Source of the DNA: Terriglobia bacterium
GTDB lineage: Bacteria; Acidobacteriota; Terriglobia; Terriglobales; Acidobacteriaceae
Assembly (NCBI GenBank): GCA_020073165.1
Contig: JAIQFP010000019.1
Coordinates: forward strand, 1 to 64,000
Length of the DNA stretch: 64,000 bases
Direction of reading: 5' to 3'
Shown here: positions 17,072 to 26,000 of the stretch, in pieces
Layout: each line of letters starts with the position of its first letter
How positions within the stretch are numbered: position 1 is the stretch's first letter
Program-made: the position numbers and the translations under genes
The notes under the pieces: generated by a model
What the model was told of the DNA's origin: nothing
What the model saw: the letters and a program-made list of their open reading frames with translations, nothing else
Databases searched by the model: none

Positions 17072-19078
17072 TCAGGGATTTTCAGACGCTTTCTGACGCT
17101 CGACCAGATTACGCTCCCGCGTGGCATTGGCGGTTTGCCCCAACTCAGCGTAGACGTTGGCCAGGAACATGTGTACCTGCAAGGACTTCGGATCGAGCTT
17201 TGCGGCCTGGAGCAGATAGGGAAGGGCCGCAGCGCCATTTCCCTGCATTCCATAGAGACGCCCCAGCAGCAGGTTTGCTCTGAAATGATCCGGCTTGAGT
17301 TTGATCGTCGCCTCAAACTCCTTCATGGCGTCGGAAGTCCTCTGCAACCGCTCGTACACCAGTGCGAGGTTGAAGTGCAGATCGGGAGAGCTTGGATTGT
17401 GAGCCAGCATGGCCTCAAATTGGGGCGCTGCATCTGTCCAGTTGCCGGTTTCCCCCAGGGCCCTCCCGTATTCGAAGTGCGCCAGACTGTCTTGCGGCAG
17501 CATTTCCACCGCCGTACGCAGTGGCGGCAACGCCTTTTGGTAGTCCTTCATATTCACATAAGCGCGACCCAGCTCAAGGTAAGCCAGGGCAGTGTTGGGT
17601 TCCACCTTCAACACTTCCTGGAGCTTTGGCACCGCCGTCGCAAAGTCCTGGTCCAGCATGGAGTTCAAGGCTTGATCGAGCAGGTCGGCAATATCGGTCT
17701 TGCCTTTAGGGTCAGGGCCCCGCTCTTCACCTTCCACGGTGGCACTGGAATCGGTACCAACATAACCCAATGCCCGCAGACTCTCCGACTGTTCCGGGCT
17801 CAAACTTGCCCGCTCGGTCTTGGCACTGCTGGTCTTGTGGAGGAAAGCCTCCGATTGCGCCTGCATAGTGTCGGCAACGGCCTTGGAACCGGATGCCAGG
17901 TTATGCAATGCTCCCGGATCAGCAGGTTGATCGTAAAGTTCCCGCTCCGGCGCATCGACGTAGAGGTACTTCCCTGTCCGCCAGGAGCGCAACCAGCTCC
18001 AGCCAAACGCGCGATGGGCGTAGTCGCTTGTCGAAAAAGCGGGGCGGTCGGGGTCCACTCCCGGCGGAGGAGTCTCCCCGGGCTTGAGTTTCATCACCCC
18101 TAAGAGCGATTCGCCCTGCATCACCGCCGGAACGGGAATCCCCACCTCCTGCAAGATCGTCGGCGCCACGTCGGCCAACCGCACCCGGCCGTCCAGGCGC
18201 TTCCCGGCGAAGCGCTGTCCTGGCAGCTTGAACAGCAGGGGCACGTGGATGGTCTCATCGTAGAGAAAGATGCCATGGTGATGCTCCCCGTGCTCGCCCA
18301 GCGCTTCTCCATGGTCGGCCATCACCGCGATCAGGGCGCCGTCGTAGAGCCCTCTCGCCTTCAGTCCGGCGAACAGCTTCCCCATCACAGAGTCGGTGTA
18401 GGCAATCTCTCCATTGTACGGTTCCGAGGCGTACCGCGCTTTATAGGGCGGGGGCGGATCGTAGGGCGCATGCGGGTCGTAACAATGCACCCACAGGAGA
18501 AAGGGGCCCTGGGGATGTGCGTTTAGCCAAGCCAGGGCATGGGCCACGACGACATCTGCCCGGCGCTCCACACTCTGGTAGCGGTCCTCCCCCTTGGTGC
18601 GATTGTGAAAGTGGGCATCGTAGGTGTCCCAGCCCCTTCCGAAACCACTCGCTACCACATTGTTTGGGTCAATAACGAATGACCCGACGAACGCCGCCGT
18701 GCGGTATCCCCGTTGTTTCAAAATCGCCGGCAGATAAGGCAGGTCTTTCCCCAGCGGTTCACCCATGTAATCCAGGTGATTGTACTGGGGATAGGTGCCG
18801 GTAAAGATGGTGGCGTGCGATGGCGTGGTCAACGGCACCTGGGAATAGGCGCGGGTGAATACCACGCTCTGCTTGGCCAAGGCATCCAGGTTGGGGGTGA
18901 GACCGCGGGTCGAACCCAAGAACCCCATGCGGTCGGCGCGGGTCGTATCCAGGGTAATGACGATGATGTTGGGGCGCACGGAACCAGCGGATCGGCTGCC
19001 AGTGGACTTTGGCGGGGTGGTGGCGCCGGCACAGTGCGCCAGAATCAAAAGAAACAGGACCTGCCGGAAAACCTGCAT
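17072..19078 (-). CDS. Secreted sulfatase-like protein (Thr-nucleophile type) with TPR domain
   Basis: 668 residues from ATG 19078; a TTG three codons earlier is possible, and neither has a clear ribosome site. Signal peptide, then NIIVITLDTTRADRMGFLG (metal Asp44), VPLTTPSHATIFTGTYP (Thr84), VHCYDPHAPYDPPPPY and MADHGEALGEHGEHHHG. Motifs are nearly the same as in the divergent 13213-14910 gene, including the RVRLADVAPTIL segment, so the two arose by duplication. The C-terminal 220 residues are TPR units (ALAYLELGRAYVNMKDYQKA, LHFNLALVYERLQR). First gene of a two-gene operon. It lies next to a TonB-dependent receptor, which may hint at uptake of a processed substrate. Confidence 0.8.
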   Translation of the reverse strand: MQVFRQVLFLLILAHCAGATTPPKSTGSRSAGSVRPNIIVITLDTTRADRMGFLGSTRGLTPNLDALAKQSVVFTRAYSQVPLTTPSHATIFTGTYPQYNHLDYMGEPLGKDLPYLPAILKQRGYRTAAFVGSFVIDPNNVVASGFGRGWDTYDAHFHNRTKGEDRYQSVERRADVVVAHALAWLNAHPQGPFLLWVHCYDPHAPYDPPPPYKARYASEPYNGEIAYTDSVMGKLFAGLKARGLYDGALIAVMADHGEALGEHGEHHHGIFLYDETIHVPLLFKLPGQRFAGKRLDGRVRLADVAPTILQEVGIPVPAVMQGESLLGVMKLKPGETPPPGVDPDRPAFSTSDYAHRAFGWSWLRSWRTGKYLYVDAPERELYDQPADPGALHNLASGSKAVADTMQAQSEAFLHKTSSAKTERASLSPEQSESLRALGYVGTDSSATVEGEERGPDPKGKTDIADLLDQALNSMLDQDFATAVPKLQEVLKVEPNTALAYLELGRAYVNMKDYQKALPPLRTAVEMLPQDSLAHFEYGRALGETGNWTDAAPQFEAMLAHNPSSPDLHFNLALVYERLQRTSDAMKEFEATIKLKPDHFRANLLLGRLYGMQGNGAAALPYLLQAAKLDPKSLQVHMFLANVYAELGQTANATRERNLVERQKASENP

Positions 19079-19168
19079 AGGAACCAAAAAAGTCTAACAC
19101 AGAGCGACTGCTTCCCTTCAGCAGCGTTCTGGCCCAGCGATCGGGCAGCCATATGGCGACCTGCGGCC

Positions 19169-19197
19169 AAAAAAAAGGCCGGCCTTTCGGCCGGCCT
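19169..19197 (-). terminator. Intrinsic terminator of the TonB-dependent receptor gene
   Basis: Nine-pair stem AGGCCGGCC/GGCCGGCCT (19176-19184 with 19189-19197) with a four-base loop. On the minus strand it is followed by eight T (A-run at 19169-19176). It lies 20 bases after the receptor stop. Confidence 0.9.
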
Positions 19198-19217
19198 GTA
19201 AAACAACTCCGTTTCGG

Positions 19218-22200
19218 TTAGAAATCAAACCGCAACGCGAGCTGGATAACGCGGTGGCCACCCGTATCGCCGGTGGTCGCGGTAAGCTGCCCGAAATTGT
19301 TGTTCCGAATGTCGGCAGTGGTACCGGGCGACTGCGGCGGCAGGAAGTTCGGGTGATTGAACAAGTCGAAGAAGTTGGCCTGGAAGGTCAACCCCGCCGA
19401 TTCCGTCACCTTGAACCTCTTGGTGATGTTGAAGTCCACGTTGGAATAGTGGGGGCCAAAGACGCTGTTCCGTCCGATTGGCGCATTGCACCAGAGGCCA
19501 CCGTTCTCGCTTTCTGGGCAAACGAACTGGCTCCAGTTGTCCGTATTGAGGTAGCACTTGCCATTGTTTCCGCCGTTTATATGCGCAGCGGCCGTGCAGG
19601 CATCAGCCGCACTTCCACTGAGGAGCTGGCTTCCGGTGACTACCAGCCGGTCGGTTCTCTGGCCATTCTTGTTCAGGTCGTACCCGCTGCTGCTGCTGTA
19701 CGGCGAGAACGGATGGCCGGTCTGCCAGCTGATGATCGTGTTCACTCCCCAACCACCGAGCCAGCGGTTTTCCTTCATGAACGGCAGGTCATACCCGACC
19801 GTAGCCACGATCCGATGCCGCAGGTCAAAGTCGGCCGGACCGTAGTTGTAGCGGATATTCGTGTCGTCGATTGGGCTGGTCGCGCCCTTGCCGTTGAAGG
19901 TGTCGCTGAGAACATCCAGCGCCTTCGCCCAGGTGTAGTTTGCAGACACAGTCAACCCAGACGAATAAGTCTTGCGCAGACTCAGCTGTAAAGCGTTGTA
20001 ATTGGAGTAGTAGGAGTTACTGCGGTAGTTGTCGGCACCAATGTTGGGGTTGATGCGCGTACTCCCCTGTCCATCGGTACGGCCATTAAACGTGTTGATG
20101 TCGCTGATTCCACTCAGCTTCTTCCCCCACGTGGCCACGTATTCCGGCTCGAACACCCACCCCTTGGCGAATTCCCACTGCACGCCAAAGTGCGCCTGTT
20201 CGTAGTACGGAGTTACGATGTTCTGGTCCATGTGCCGCGGGTTGGGCTTCGGGGCAAACGCCGGGTCGGCAAATACCGACCTGGTTGTGAACGGAAAAGA
20301 CAGCGCTTCGATCGGTGCACCGACACCATTAATGAAGAGACCGATCTGGTTATCCGAGAAGTAGGGTGGATTGAAGCGGATGTTCTCGAAGGTGTTGTTG
20401 TAGATGCGGTCGTACATGACGCCGGCCCCGGCGCGAACCACGAACTTCTGGTTGCCCATCACATCCCAGGCAAAGCCCACCCGTGGCCCAAAGTTGTTAG
20501 TGTCCTTGTTCCAGATCTCGTGGTTGCGGATCTGGAAGCTGCCGTTGGAGACACTGGCATAGAATGGGTTGTTTGTCGGGAAGAACGGATTCTCGCTGGT
20601 GGTGTTGATCGGCGTCACCGGCTGCCCGAAGTAGAAGTTCGAGTCAATGTTCGCCTGGAAGTTGTGCGGCGGGCCGAAGTACTCCCAACGCAGGCCGAGG
20701 TTCACAGTTAAACGATTGGTGACGCGCCAGTCATCCTGGACAAACGCCGCGTACTCGTTGGCGCGGTAGCCCCGATAAAAGTCAGGGACATTTCCGGTCG
20801 TGGTATCTACCGCGGCCGTCGCCAGGTACGCCGCCCCAAAGTAGTTGCCACCGAAGTACAACTGTTCTTCGATACTCGTCATTTGCAAGTCGGTCAGGAC
20901 GCCTTCCACGCTCCAGGGAAAGATCGAGCTGAAAGCATCGTTAAAGAACGAAGAACCGTTGCGCGTGCGGCGGTACTCGCCACCGAACTTGAAACTGTGC
21001 TTGCCCTTCTGCACCGCCATGGTGTCCATGTACTGGAACTGGTTCTCGGTGAAGAATTGGGGCAGACCAGAGTACTGTCCGAAGTCGGCGCTCATTCCGT
21101 CAATGGTGTAGTACGCCGGAACCCCGAGCGCGCCCGCCGGCGCCGGGAAGTTCAGTTTGTGCCGCAAGTACGCCACCCTGGCGGTATTCAGGACGGTCGG
21201 GCTGAAGGTGTGGTTCCAGGTGAGGGCGAAATTCTCCCCGCGCCCATCCTGAATGTACCCGGGACCAACTGTGTTGAAACCACCGGCAAAGCTTTCGGTG
21301 TAGGTGCCGTCCTGGAACAGGTACACCCCATGGATCTGGTCCTTGTCGCTGAAGTTGTGGTCCAGCTTCACGGTCCAGCGGGCTTCGTTGAACGCCTGCG
21401 GGTCGTTGAGCGTGGTCGAGGTGTAGACGGGAACCGGATATTTCACAAGGGGGAAACCAACCCCGAGCGCATCACCCGATAGGGAGTCTCTGCTGTGGCA
21501 CGGACCGCCCGGCAAAACATCAGTGGTGCAGTCGAAGCTGCTGGACGGGGCTGGGTAGTGCTGCGCCGGACTAGCCAACAAAGTGCTGGCAATCGGTCCC
21601 AGGGTGCTGATGTTGCCGGTGATCCCCTCGACCCCACCCGTGAATGCACCTGGGCAGGATTCCTCGAAGTTGAGGTTGCAGAACCCGCCGGGATCGCTTT
21701 CCTGAAACGCCGCCAAACCGCCGCTCTGCACGAAATCGAGGAATTGCGAGGTGGTTGTTGTCACCGGGCCGTACGGATTGGATTGACGAACCCGGTGTAG
21801 TTCCGCGGTGCCGTAGAAGAATGTCTTGTCCTTGAAGATCGGCCCACCGATGCTGCCGCCGAACTGGTTGCGCACCAGGCTATCCTGGATTCCTGGATTG
21901 GCATGGTTGGAGAACCAGTCGTTGGCGGTCAGCGCCTGGATGCGGTTGTACTCAAATGCAGAACCGTGCCAGTTGTTGGTGCCGCCCTTCAGAACGGTAT
22001 CCGTGATGAAGCCGCCGCCCTTGCCGTACTCGGCGGAGTAGCTGTTGGTAATGACGCGGTACTCCTGGATGGCGTCGGGCGAGATGGAGGTCGAGGCGCC
22101 GCCTTCGTCATAAGGCGAAATCTGGCCGCGGCCGGCCTGGCCCTGCTCGTTGTTGTCGGAGCCTTCCACCAGGTAGCTGCCTGCGCCGCTGCGCGTACCA

Positions 22201-22748
22201 TTGACTTCTGCGCCGCGGTTGGTGCCGCTTCCAGACTGCGGAACCGCACCCGCCACCAGGTTGATGAAGGAGTTCTGGTTGCGCACCTGCAGCGGCATGT
22301 CCGTCCAGGATCTGTGATCCACCAGTTGGGAAAGATCTGACTCGGTGGTCTGAACCGTCTCGGCGCCGGCTTCCACCGTCACCTGTTCGCTGGTCGAACC
22401 AAGCTCCAGCTTCACGTCGCGCGTCGAAGTCGCACCCACGCTGACGACGATGCCGGCGACCTTTGTGCTCTTGAAGCCCTTGGGTGACGTCTCCAAGGTG
22501 TAAGTGCCCACCACCGGCAGCGCCACAAAATGGTAAATACCGGCTGGGGTCGTGACCGTGGTGCGTTTTTCGCCAGTCGCGGTATTGGTCAAGGTGACCG
22601 AGACATTCGCGACCACAGCGCCGGAAGGATCTGTAACCAGACCCGTCAGTTCCGCTGTTCCTTGTGCCCAGACGACGCCGGTCAGTAAGGCCAGCACCCC
22701 AAGCACCAGCATGAAGCGAGTCAAGGTGTTACGAAATGCATATTCCAT
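19218..22748 (-). CDS. Oar-like TonB-dependent receptor with N-terminal carboxypeptidase-regulatory-like domain
   Basis: 1176 residues. Signal peptide cut near VVWA-QGT. Residues about 30-115 form a CarboxypepD_reg-like beta sandwich (GLVTDPSGAVVANVSVTLTN, then GIYHFVALPVGTY-like strands). A plug follows with GAEVNGTRSGAGSYLVEGSDN, SPDAIQEYRVITNSYSAEYG and GGGFITDTVLKGGTNNWHG, then a long beta barrel ending in the aromatic RVIQLALRFDF. This is the Oar-like architecture expanded in Acidobacteria, which moves large substrates across the outer membrane with TonB energy or serves as an adhesin. Substrate unknown. AGGAG is eight bases before the ATG. A terminator closes it. Confidence 0.9.
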   Translation of the reverse strand: MEYAFRNTLTRFMLVLGVLALLTGVVWAQGTAELTGLVTDPSGAVVANVSVTLTNTATGEKRTTVTTPAGIYHFVALPVVGTYTLETSPKGFKSTKVAGIVVSVGATSTRDVKLELGSTSEQVTVEAGAETVQTTESDLSQLVDHRSWTDMPLQVRNQNSFINLVAGAVPQSGSGTNRGAEVNGTRSGAGSYLVEGSDNNEQGQAGRGQISPYDEGGASTSISPDAIQEYRVITNSYSAEYGKGGGFITDTVLKGGTNNWHGSAFEYNRIQALTANDWFSNHANPGIQDSLVRNQFGGSIGGPIFKDKTFFYGTAELHRVRQSNPYGPVTTTTSQFLDFVQSGGLAAFQESDPGGFCNLNFEESCPGAFTGGVEGITGNISTLGPIASTLLASPAQHYPAPSSSFDCTTDVLPGGPCHSRDSLSGDALGVGFPLVKYPVPVYTSTTLNDPQAFNEARWTVKLDHNFSDKDQIHGVYLFQDGTYTESFAGGFNTVGPGYIQDGRGENFALTWNHTFSPTVLNTARVAYLRHKLNFPAPAGALGVPAYYTIDGMSADFGQYSGLPQFFTENQFQYMDTMAVQKGKHSFKFGGEYRRTRNGSSFFNDAFSSIFPWSVEGVLTDLQMTSIEEQLYFGGNYFGAAYLATAAVDTTTGNVPDFYRGYRANEYAAFVQDDWRVTNRLTVNLGLRWEYFGPPHNFQANIDSNFYFGQPVTPINTTSENPFFPTNNPFYASVSNGSFQIRNHEIWNKDTNNFGPRVGFAWDVMGNQKFVVRAGAGVMYDRIYNNTFENIRFNPPYFSDNQIGLFINGVGAPIEALSFPFTTRSVFADPAFAPKPNPRHMDQNIVTPYYEQAHFGVQWEFAKGWVFEPEYVATWGKKLSGISDINTFNGRTDGQGSTRINPNIGADNYRSNSYYSNYNALQLSLRKTYSSGLTVSANYTWAKALDVLSDTFNGKGATSPIDDTNIRYNYGPADFDLRHRIVATVGYDLPFMKENRWLGGWGVNTIISWQTGHPFSPYSSSSGYDLNKNGQRTDRLVVTGSQLLSGSAADACTAAAHINGGNNGKCYLNTDNWSQFVCPESENGGLWCNAPIGRNSVFGPHYSNVDFNITKRFKVTESAGLTFQANFFDLFNHPNFLPPQSPGTTADIRNNNFGQLTATTGDTGGHRVIQLALRFDF

Positions 22749-22810
22749 TGACTTGTCTCCTAAGTAGTTGAAGATCCGTGGAAGTTGTACCAGTAAAACC
22801 GCTAGCGAAA

Positions 22811-22926
22811 CATTACAGTCTTTGAATCCCGAGCATTACAGGCTTGACTGTAAGACAGGACAGGAGCAACTGACATTCCAAAAAGACACCAAATAACAGT
22901 TTTACTTTCAATGTGTTACAGTTGAC
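22811..22926 (-). promoter_or_regulatory. Cluster of TTACAG-type repeats upstream of the TonB-dependent receptor
   Basis: CATTACAG occurs at 22811-22818 and 22834-22841 (starts 23 bp apart). TTACAG recurs at 22917-22922, and related TAACAG lies near 22894. All are in the 454-bp gap between the receptor and the divergent DUF309 gene and look like a multi-copy operator. No clear -35/-10 pair was found. The rest of the gap (22927-23202) shows nothing recognisable. Confidence 0.35.
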
Positions 22927-23202
22927 CTCCCCGTAAGTTATTGAAATGTGGAGGAACCCGCCCGGATAGGCTATGGAATCCTGTAGAAGTCAGCCTCAAC
23001 TCCCCCACCTGGGAACACCGGGACTGACGGGCAAGGAGGTTGAATTTGGCCGGAAGAGCCGCGGGCGGAAAACGCAACGCGAACTGGGCGACGCGGGCGC
23101 CACCCTGCTTGGGGGAAGGGGCGCGAACGGCTTTCCGCGGGCACGCTGATCTGGTTGTTATCTGGAGGACGAGATTGGCACGGTTGAAGAGATAATTGAG
23201 CC

Positions 23203-23547
23203 ATGGATGTGGTGGGTTTTCGGAGAGGAGTCGATCTCTTTAACAGCGCCGAATTTTTCGACGCGCACGAAGTGCTGGAGGACGTCTGGCGCGCAGCGCC
23301 CCCCGCGGAAAGAAAATTCCTGCAGGGACTGATCCAGGTCGCAGTTGCACTTCACCATCACACCCGCGGAAATCTGGTGGGAGCCCGCTCGCTGTTGCAA
23401 CGGGCGGCAAAGAATCTGGCCGGTTATCCGGAAAACTTCGCCGGGATCCAACTTAGAGACTTACTCGGCTCCCTTGCCGATTGGGAACGGGCTCTGGCGG
23501 AGGGCAAACCAGCGCCACCGCTGCCGAGGTTCGTCGTTAGTCGATAG
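23203..23547 (+). CDS. DUF309 family protein
   Basis: 114 residues, all helical, with the family signature FRRGVDLFNSAEFFDAHEVLEDVWR (given here by residues about 6-30), the HExxE-like AHEVLED, the RKFLQGLIQVAVALHHH helix and a GARSLLQRAAKNLAGYP repeat-like end. No enzymatic function is established for DUF309. The conserved His and Glu suggest a metal or acid-base site. The gene stands alone before a spacer of low-complexity repeats. The start has no strong ribosome site. Confidence 0.8.
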   Translation: MDVVGFRRGVDLFNSAEFFDAHEVLEDVWRAAPPAERKFLQGLIQVAVALHHHTRGNLVGARSLLQRAAKNLAGYPENFAGIQLRDLLGSLADWERALAEGKPAPPLPRFVVSR

Positions 23548-23655
23548 TCGTTGGTCGTCGGTCAACGCTGGAGGGCGCGCGAGTGCGCAGGATCCAGGGT
23601 TGGATAACCACGTGCTTTGGCTGACAACCGGCGACGGACGACTGACAACTGATGT
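23531..23655. repeat. Low-complexity paired repeat (GTCGTTGGTCGTCGGT words and their complement)
   Basis: The 3' end of the DUF309 gene runs into GTCGTTAGTCGATAGTCGTT-like words. About 60 bp later come complementary words (ACCGGCGACGG, ACGACTGACAACTGA) that end at the start of the next gene. Single arms of similar sequence stand at 28219-28250, 29637-29665 and 38650-38682. This is a recurrent intergenic filler of unknown origin. Confidence 0.5.
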
Positions 23656-24857
23656 TAGAATCGCGTCCCGTGGCTCAGCCTTCCCCCAAACCCCGCACAC
23701 TTCGCGCCCGGAAATTCGACGCCGTGCCCTTGCTGGACTTGCAGCGCCAGTACCGGCAAATTCGCGACGAGGTGTTGGCGGCCATCGAGCGCGTCTGTTC
23801 CTCCCAGCAATTCATCCTGGGAGCTGAGGTGGAAGCGCTCGAGCGCGAAATTGCGGCCTTCACCGGGACAACCGAAGCCATCGCCTGCGCCTCGGGGAGC
23901 GACGCGCTTTGGCTGGCTTTGAGTGCAGCCGGAGTGCACGCCGGTGACGCGGTGCTCACCACCGCGTTCAGCTTCGTCGCTTCCGCCAGCGCCATTGTCC
24001 GCACTGGCGCTCGCCCCGTGCTGGTGGACGTTGATCCTCGCACGCTGAACCTTGATCCCACCCAGGCGGCCGTCAGACTTCGCGAAGGCGGATCGTACAA
24101 GGTACAGGCCCTCCTGCCGGTCCATCTCTACGGCCAGTGCGCCGACATGGATGGCTTGCAGCGCCTCGCCGAGGAGTTCCACATTCCCCTGATTGAGGAC
24201 GCTGCCCAAGCCATTGGGGCGGCATGGCGCAAACGCCCCGCGGGATCGCTCGGGCTCACCGCCGCCTTCAGCTTTTATCCCACCAAGAACCTGAGCGCGT
24301 ATGGGGATGCGGGCCTGGTCACCACCAGCAACGCGGAATTTGCCGAGCGCATGCGCTCTCTGCGCAACCATGGCAGCCTGCGCCGTTACTACCATGAGGA
24401 GATCGGGGCGAATAGCCGCATGGACGCCCTCCAGGCCGCGATCCTGCGGGTGAAGCTGCCGCATGTCGAGAAGTGGAACCAGCAACGCCGCGAACACGCC
24501 GACCACTACAATCGGCTGCTGGCAGAAGCCGGGCTGTTGTCGCGGCAAGGCGCGGCCCCGGTGCGATTGCTTGAGACCTCCTCCCACGCTCGCCACGTTT
24601 TCCACCAGTACGTAATTCGCGCTGAACGGCGCGATGAACTGCGCAAGTTCCTCACCGGCCGCAAAATCGGCACCGAGATCTACTATCCCCTGCCGCTCCA
24701 TCTGCAACCCTGCTTCGCCTATCTGGGACACCGCGAGGGAGATCTTCCCGAGTCGGAGCGGGCCGCGCGCGAAGTCATCGCCCTTCCGATGTTTCCGGAG
24801 TTGACCAGGGACGAGCAACAGTGGGTGGTGGAGTCGATCGCGGAATTCTATTCCTGA
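23652..24857 (+). CDS. DegT/DnrJ/EryC1/StrS family PLP-dependent aminotransferase
   Basis: 401 residues of the sugar aminotransferase (aspartate aminotransferase fold) family. Motifs: VPLLDLQRQYRQIRDEV, FILGAEVEALEREIA, ACASGSDALWLAL, PVHLYGQCADMD, IEDAAQAIGA (PLP-ring Asp) and FSFYPTKNLSAYGDAG with the Schiff-base Lys, then RNHGSLRRYYHEEIGANSRM and the YYPLPLHLQPCF end. These enzymes transaminate nucleotide-linked keto sugars for surface polysaccharide or secondary metabolites. No sugar-nucleotide genes lie nearby, so the exact substrate is open. A GTG 18 bases later is an alternative start. Confidence 0.85.
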   Translation: MLESRPVAQPSPKPRTLRARKFDAVPLLDLQRQYRQIRDEVLAAIERVCSSQQFILGAEVEALEREIAAFTGTTEAIACASGSDALWLALSAAGVHAGDAVLTTAFSFVASASAIVRTGARPVLVDVDPRTLNLDPTQAAVRLREGGSYKVQALLPVHLYGQCADMDGLQRLAEEFHIPLIEDAAQAIGAAWRKRPAGSLGLTAAFSFYPTKNLSAYGDAGLVTTSNAEFAERMRSLRNHGSLRRYYHEEIGANSRMDALQAAILRVKLPHVEKWNQQRREHADHYNRLLAEAGLLSRQGAAPVRLLETSSHARHVFHQYVIRAERRDELRKFLTGRKIGTEIYYPLPLHLQPCFAYLGHREGDLPESERAAREVIALPMFPELTRDEQQWVVESIAEFYS

Positions 24858-24933
24858 GGTTTCAAGTTTCCAGGTTTCAACGCTTCAAGGTCATTCGCAA
24901 CTTTGAAAGCTCGTAACTCTGGAACCTCGCCCG

Positions 24934-25965
24934 CTATCTGTGCCGGGCGCGGGACCTCGCTTTGGCGGGCGCTTCCTTCCGCTCTCCCGGCGCCAGCACT
25001 CTGCGCACAATCGGCGTATTCAGCTTGTACTTGCGCTCCTGTACGTTGCCGTTGTCATCCTTCACGCGCAGCACGAACACCGGCAGCATGCCCTCTTTGT
25101 CGAAGTTCTCCTGGGCCACCGTCACCGGCAGCATCCCGTTCAGGTTGTGTTCGCGGTAGGCGGTTTCGTAACGATGCCGCTTCACGTTCCAAGTGAAGAT
25201 CCGAATCTGGTTGTAGTCAAAGGGCATGCCATCTTTGGGCTCGGTCAGCATCACCAGATACTGTGGAACCTTCTTGCCTCCGTCGTTCACCTCGTCCAGC
25301 ACAAAGAAGGCAACGATGCGCTGTCCTTCGGCATATTGCGCGATCTCCAGCGGCACGTCGAGATCCACCATGCGCGCCAGCATCCAGCCGACATGTCCCG
25401 AGGAATCGCGAATCAGCCACCAGTCTTCCAGGATGGGCTTGGGTGCTTCTTTGTTCTTGTCATCCGCGTTGGCTGCGGGACGGACTGGGGCGCCGGGGAG
25501 GGTCTTCTCGCTCGCGGCGCGCTTCAGCAGCGCAACCTTCGAGCCCTGGTTCAGTTGGTAGAGATGCTCCGCGTCCCGCGCCGGATCAAGATGGATGTTG
25601 GTGTCAGTACGCGTCGTTCCGGAGGCCTGCAGCGGGGAGTTTTGCTCGGCCTGCGCCAGCTTCTGAAAGGCGTCAAACACCTGCTGGGTGATGAGGTAGC
25701 GCTGCTCCATCCAGCCGTCGGCGCCGCTTTCGGTGCGCACATGCACGAACCGCCGGTCGCGTTCCAGCACCTGCACCCGCTCGCCGTTTTTCACCACCCC
25801 GACCTTGGTGTAAACGGTGGCTACCCGGTCGCGCAGAATCGCTTGCGGCGCGGCAACGTACGCCGCCTCCTGCTTGCCGCGACTCCGCCCGCAGGCAACA
25901 GACATCAAGACCGCCGCAAGAAGTAGCGGCCAGCCACACGCCCAGGATCGCCTGCCAGCTTTCAT
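24934..25965 (-). CDS. Lipoprotein with bacterial SH3-like domains
   Basis: 343 residues from ATG 25965; the open frame reaches 26040, but that would overlap pfkA. A signal peptide ends in lipobox SVAC (Cys25). Two SH3b-like modules are visible: RDRVATVYTKVGVVKNGERV...HVRTESGADGWMEQRYL (about 40-95), and later TNIHLDPARDAEHLYQL...WWLIRDSSGHVGWMLARMV. The C-terminal half is a beta-rich domain (QIRIFTWNVKRHRYETAYRE) unlike anything I can name. Probably an envelope protein binding peptidoglycan or partners. It follows pfkA by 35 bases. Confidence 0.75.
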   Translation of the reverse strand: MKAGRRSWACGWPLLLAAVLMSVACGRSRGKQEAAYVAAPQAILRDRVATVYTKVGVVKNGERVQVLERDRRFVHVRTESGADGWMEQRYLITQQVFDAFQKLAQAEQNSPLQASGTTRTDTNIHLDPARDAEHLYQLNQGSKVALLKRAASEKTLPGAPVRPAANADDKNKEAPKPILEDWWLIRDSSGHVGWMLARMVDLDVPLEIAQYAEGQRIVAFFVLDEVNDGGKKVPQYLVMLTEPKDGMPFDYNQIRIFTWNVKRHRYETAYREHNLNGMLPVTVAQENFDKEGMLPVFVLRVKDDNGNVQERKYKLNTPIVRRVLAPGERKEAPAKARSRARHR

Positions 25966-26000
25966 GGGGACCACAGAACAATATAGCGCAGGAGCAGTCG

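Noticed and set aside
13213-19078. Annotation of the three TPR proteins as sulfatases
   Set aside because: The Cys/Ser needed for formylglycine is replaced by Thr in all three.
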